64,000 bases of DNA, taken from positions 14,962,001-15,026,000 of the forward strand of contig JAEOAD010000048.1 in assembly GCA_036365145.1 (NCBI GenBank), given 5' to 3'. The translations under genes and the position numbers were made by a program. This DNA is from Orientallactaga sibirica. Its lineage: Eukaryota; Chordata; Mammalia; Rodentia; Dipodidae. The notes beneath the pieces were generated by a model that worked only from the letters and a program-made list of their open reading frames with translations, had not been told where the DNA came from and did not search any database. This document shows positions 60,067 to 64,000 of the stretch, piece after piece (position 1 is the first letter of the stretch; every line of letters starts with the position of its first letter).

Positions 60067-61157
60067 GTGGGAACCGCCCCGCTCCCTGTGCACTTGGCTG
60101 TTGCCTGGGGGAGGTCGGGGGGGGGAGGTCTGGGAGGGGAGGAGATCATTAGAAAGCCTGTCCAAGGGTTCACCTACTTCTTTGGGCAGGTTAAAGGACA
60201 AAAGTAGGAGCCTTTTGAGTACTTCTTTAAAAAAAAAAAAAAAAAAAAAAAAAGATTTTCTTCTTCCTCTGGTTGTCTTTCCTGGTGCTAGTGATTTTTG
60301 AGATAACTGAGAGGTATGGGAAGGGGTGGGGTGCAGAATGCCGACATTACTTTAATCCAGAATTCTAGATGGGTAGGTGAAGACCTGTCTTCTTTGTACC
60401 CAGCACTAGGAAAAAATAAAAATAATAAAGGACCCACTGGACACACCCACACAGAAAAATCTAAGGAGGCAAGACTCGCCTCATGAACACTGTTATAGTC
60501 TGGAGGAGGAGGCCAGATTCCCAGCCAGGAAGTTTCACATTAAAACACATTTCCAGGGCTGGAGAGATGGTTTAGCGGTTAAGGCGCATGCTGGTGAAGC
60601 CTAAGGACCCAGGTTCGGTTCTCCAGGTCCCATGTAAGCCAGATGCACATGGTGGCACATGCATCTGGAGTTTGTTTGCAGTGGCTAGAGCCCTGGCATG
60701 CCCAATCTCATTCTCTCTCTCTCTCTCTCTCTCTCCTTTACTCTTTCTCTAATAAGTAAATAAAAATGAAAACTAAAATCTTTAAAAAACAACTCATTTC
60801 CAGCTCCAAGGTGGGAATACTGCAGTGCAGTTTAGCTATGAGGGCCAAAGGTTGCCCAGTGGATTATAGCCTTGGCCCTGGCCTCCTGCCTGGCCAGGGA
60901 GGACTTTAGCTGCATTTCTGTTTTCCTTGGTTCTAAGACTCAGTTTCTAGAAAAGGCTCCTTTGAAAGAAACATGGGGAGCAAGAAAAGAGGACACTTCT
61001 TGGGGAGCTGATCTGGGGCCCAGTGTTGGGAGCCATGGGATGAAAGCTTCTGGAAGAATCTGGGGCTCTTTCATGGGAGAAGACAGTGTTGCTTTTCCTC
61101 TGTCTCTTTTTTTTTTTTCCTTCACGCCTTCGCTAACTTCTGTTCTGCCATCTCTAG
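60067..61157. other. CDX2: CDX2 intron 2
   Basis: Contains an A-run at 60229-60253, a plus-strand B2-like SINE at about 60556-60790 bounded by a short 'catttccag' direct repeat, and a T-run at 61109-61119 near the acceptor. The rest is unique with no recognised element. Confidence 0.75.
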
Positions 61158-61418
61158 GTTAAAATTTGGTTTCAGAACCGAAGAGCAAAGGAAAGAAAAA
61201 TCAACAAGAAGAAGTTGCAGCAGCAGCAGCAGCAACAACAACAGCCGCCTCCACCACAGCCGCCTCCACCACAGCCTTCCCAGCCTCAGCCAGGTCCACT
61301 GAGAAGCGTCCCTGAGCCCTTAAGTCCCGTGTCTTCCCTGCAAGGCTCAGTTCCAGGCTCTGTCCCTGGGGTCCTGGGGCCAGCTGGAGGGGTATTAAAC
61401 CCCACTGTCACCCAGTGA
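61158..61418 (+). CDS. CDX2: CDX2 exon 3 (recognition helix, Gln/Pro tail)
   Basis: Begins [20 protein letters not shown], the recognition helix with Gln50 (residue 230) and Asn51 (residue 231) that reads the TTTAT-type CDX site. It continues with nine glutamines, a Pro/Gln-rich stretch and [20 protein letters not shown] to VLNPTVTQ and TGA at 61416-61418. Total protein is 310 residues against 313 in human. The CAG/CAA-coded Gln tract and the Pro run are the length-variable parts. Confidence 0.98.
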   Translation, partial: VKIWFQNRRAKERKINKKKLQQQQQQQQQPPPPQPPPPQPSQPQPGPLRSVPEPLSPVSSLQGSVPGSVPGVLGPAGGVLNPTVTQ

Positions 61419-62395
61419 CCCTCGGTGATCTGCGGAGGCAGCAAAGCAATTCCAGGCTGAGCCATGAGGAGCATGGATGCTGCTAGAATCCTTGGAGGAG
61501 ACCCCCCCTCTCAACTATCAACAAACAGACAGCTAGAAGCCAGGCCCTCAGAGGAAAAGTGGGGGCCAGGAGTATAGACAAGTGGGATTGTGGGCCTCGA
61601 GGGAGAATCAGCCAGAGATTTGACTCTTTCCAGTCAGGCTGTTCTTGGTAGCGAGGATCCAGTGACCACTGGTAGAAATACTCCTTGCTTGCACTGGCTG
61701 TAAGGACCAAACTTTTCAGCTTCCTCTGCCCCAGTTCTTTGCCTCCAAAAGCTCCGGTAGCATTTCTGGCTGGAGCTGAGGAAAGAGGGACCAGGGAAAT
61801 GGGCAGTCCTTGGACAGACATGGCTGTTTCCTGCTGACTGCCTTCTGAGGACCAGCTGGCTCCTCCTGCCTCAGGGACAGGCACAATTTCAGAAGCCAGA
61901 GGCAGCTAAGCTAGAAAGCTGGAGTGGCCCAAGCCTGCAGAATCCCCAGGTGGTCTGTGTCTTTCTTTTCCTCCCCTCACAGACCAAGATGGGTGGCTGT
62001 GGTGTGAGGGGGTGATTACTGGACTCCAGGCATCACATGGGAGGCCCTGTCATAGGGCCTTGTTTAGAAAGCCTGTCACCAGACCTTCTCTGGGCTAAAT
62101 GTATGTCAGTGCTGTAAATGCCAGAGCCAACCTGGACTTCCTGTCCTTTTCACAATCTTGGGGGTGATGAAGAAGAGGAGTTGTTGCTGCTGTTTGGGTC
62201 ATTGATCTGTGTAACATCCTAGCCGGCCTTTTAAAAACCTTCTGGATTCATGGGGAGAGGAGTGATATGGTGAAGGGAAGTGGGGAGGGGGGGTTATCTG
62301 AACACAGTTGGCTTTTGTTTTTTTCTAAAAAGACAAAAAAAGATAAACAAACTTTCCAGATTTCAGCTTCTGAAATTCATCTTAAGAGTTTGCCT

Positions 62396-62396
<1 letters not shown>

Positions 62397-62436
<40 letters not shown>

Positions 62437-62456
62437 TATTATTATTATTATTATTT
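62397..62456. repeat. (AAT)n(ATT)n self-complementary microsatellite
   Basis: AAT units switch to ATT units at about 62436, so the two halves can pair with each other. If transcribed it would fold as an AU hairpin of up to six triplets per arm. Confidence 0.9.
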
Positions 62457-63169
62457 CCTAAGCAATGAAAGTCTCTGTTTGCAAGGTAGAAAAGACGGAG
62501 GGAAATCAGAGGGCAGAGAAGGTTATCTGGGCAGCCTCGTTTTACCCCTGAGCGTCAGAAGCCTGAAGAAACAGGTTCTGAGACCTTCCCTGCCCCCAAG
62601 CCTCTGTCCAGCCTTGGACTGTGGAATGTGTGGTTTTCCCGGGGGTGCCTTTGGGCAAAATGCACATCTGAATGGTCAGCTGCTTCCCAGCTGCTACGGA
62701 GGAATTGTGGGGGTGGGGACCTCTCAGTGCAAACACTAGACAACTCGGGCCATCAGTGACCCCCCTTCCTCCTAGGTGTGCCTCATAACCCAGCTAGTTA
62801 AACACAAGCATTAACTTAAAATATTATTTTTTTCCTGTTTCCCCAAGACAACATTTCCATGAATATTGTCCTCCAAATCACTGGACATTTTTCTGCTCCC
62901 CCCATCTACACTCTACTCACCCCCCCGCAAAGAATTCAAGATGAAAATAGGAACATTTAGGTGGTAGCTTTGTGTATCATCTGGCCATCCTCTGGAGCCC
63001 TTGAGGGCCTGGGTCCTGGAGCTGGACACTCCGGAAAGGCTTAGGGAAGGAAAGCTTTGCGTGTCCAGTATCTAGGTCTTTGGGCGACTTGAAGCCGGGT
63101 GGGGACAGGGGGAATGTAGGCCTTGGGGCTGGGAGACGTGGCCCTTGCAACCCTATAATGGTCCTTCCG

Positions 63170-63830
63170 GGTGGCGCCCTGGGCACCTGGTTTGGGAAAC
63201 GGGCTCAAGTGGCTGCACCCCCCGCCCCCCGGCAGAGGGGAGGGAAGGGCAGGGCGTGCGGGCGTCTATGGGGCCCGGAGCTCCGGGTTCAGGGCCAGGT
63301 GATCCTTGCGGGGGCCCCCCCCAGATCCTCCGGCGCGCAGCCCCGCGCCCCCGGGCCGCTCCCACACGCCAGCCTCCAGCCGCCGCCACGGTTGCTATGC
63401 GTTGCTGTGAAACGCCTGTCAATAAACCCTGTTTGGACAGTGGAGCAAGAGCACAAGGGTTGTTTGCTTAGTGGTTAGAGGTTCAAAAGTCGGCATTGTC
63501 CCGCTGCAAGCGATTACAAGTTCTTCCCCTTGCTCCGGGCTCGGCCTCCTCGTGCGCAGGCTCCGGGGCTGCTCCGGGGTAGATGCCACCCGGGGAAATG
63601 GTCCAGGGTCCCCACCGCCCGCTGCGCCGAGGATGCTCCGCGCCCACCTGCAGCGCAGCCTCAGGTTAAGGCGCCCTGTTCAGGGACCTCGAGGACCTCA
63701 GGCTAGGGTGGGGATTCCCTGGGGCTGGGGGGCACGGAATCTGGGGCGCGGGCCGCCAGGAGGCGCGCGCGCTCTGGGAAGAGCAGACGGGGAGCCTAGG
63801 CTCCGGGGCGGGGAGATACCCGGAAGGGCC
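63170..63830. other. CpG-rich block downstream of CDX2
   Basis: Dense CGs and GC-rich sequence about 1.8-2.4 kb beyond the CDX2 stop. Within it are two direct RFX half-site-like motifs (GTTGCTATG 63391-63399 and GTTGCTGTG 63401-63409), CAATAAA at 63420 and a forkhead-like TGTTTGCTTA near 63462. Looks like a promoter or enhancer CpG island, but I see no gene starting here. Confidence 0.45.
63421..63426 (+). terminator. CDX2: Candidate distal polyadenylation signal of CDX2
   Basis: Canonical AATAAA in the context gcctgtcaataaaccctgtttgg, with a G/T-rich stretch 30 bases later. The distance from the stop (2 kb) makes it uncertain, and CAATAAA is also a HOX/CDX binding sequence. Confidence 0.35.
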
Positions 63831-64000
63831 TCCTGGGCTTAACCTGGCCAGAAAGGACTAGTTCCTGTGCGTCTGCTCACCACAGCTGCTGCCATGCTTG
63901 GGCACACGAGAGCGAGCCCAAGGCAGCCAAGTTCAGAGGCGAAGTGACAGTGAGAGGCCGCTGCTAGGTTGATAAAGCATGCCTTAAGCATACCCAAGGG

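Larger units (their letters stand above)
61419..64000. other. CDX2: CDX2 3' UTR and downstream flank
   Basis: SINE-free throughout. The first canonical AATAAA is at 63421-63426, two kb past the stop, so the true 3' end is uncertain; a shorter UTR with a variant signal is possible. Contains the (AAT)n(ATT)n palindrome at 62397-62456 and, from about 63170 to 63830, a GC- and CpG-rich block with RFX-like and forkhead-like motifs. No PDX1 sequence is seen. Confidence 0.6.

Overview
This is a vertebrate nuclear window from a rodent. It holds the 3' end of FLT3, all of URAD and all of CDX2, each on the + strand, with conventional GT-AG introns. FLT3-URAD-CDX2 is the conserved flank of the mammalian ParaHox locus; PDX1 would be expected beyond position 64000. 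The interspersed repeats point to a mouse-related rodent: B1, B4 and ID-type SINEs are present, along with a very abundant tRNA-headed B2-like SINE with a TC-rich, AAATAAATAAA tail. The B1 and B2-like sequences are not murid in detail. A dipodoid (jerboa or jumping mouse) is my best guess, from memory of repeat style rather than a search.

Layout. 1-23905: FLT3 exons 18-24 (human numbering), encoding the end of the kinase insert, kinase lobe 2 and the C-terminal tail, plus the 3' UTR; exons 1-17 lie upstream of the window. 23906-31964: intergenic, SINE-dense, with an old minus-strand ERVL-MaLR-like LTR element and a strong CTCF-type motif. 31965-47532: URAD, two exons split by a 15-kb SINE-filled intron, giving an intact 173-residue enzyme. 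47533-55600: intergenic DNA that is nearly SINE-free and rich in candidate regulatory motifs. 55918-61418: CDX2, three exons, an intact 310-residue homeodomain protein with a CpG-rich first exon. 61419-64000: CDX2 3' UTR and downstream DNA with a second GC-rich block.

The genes do not form a pathway. FLT3 is a haematopoietic receptor tyrosine kinase. URAD is a peroxisomal enzyme of uric acid breakdown. CDX2 is an intestinal, trophoblast and axial patterning transcription factor. Their linkage is ancient synteny, probably maintained by shared regulatory landscape.

I found no previously undescribed biological system. The most useful observations are: a TG repeat directly at the URAD exon 2 splice acceptor; SINEs and microsatellites pressed against the FLT3 exon 21 and 23 acceptors; a short upstream ORF overlapping the CDX2 start; a sharp loss of SINEs around CDX2; a near-perfect 82-bp tandem duplication upstream of CDX2; two good CTCF-type motifs; several motif clusters that look like CDX2 enhancers; and length-expanded B2-like SINE variants that may be an undescribed subfamily.
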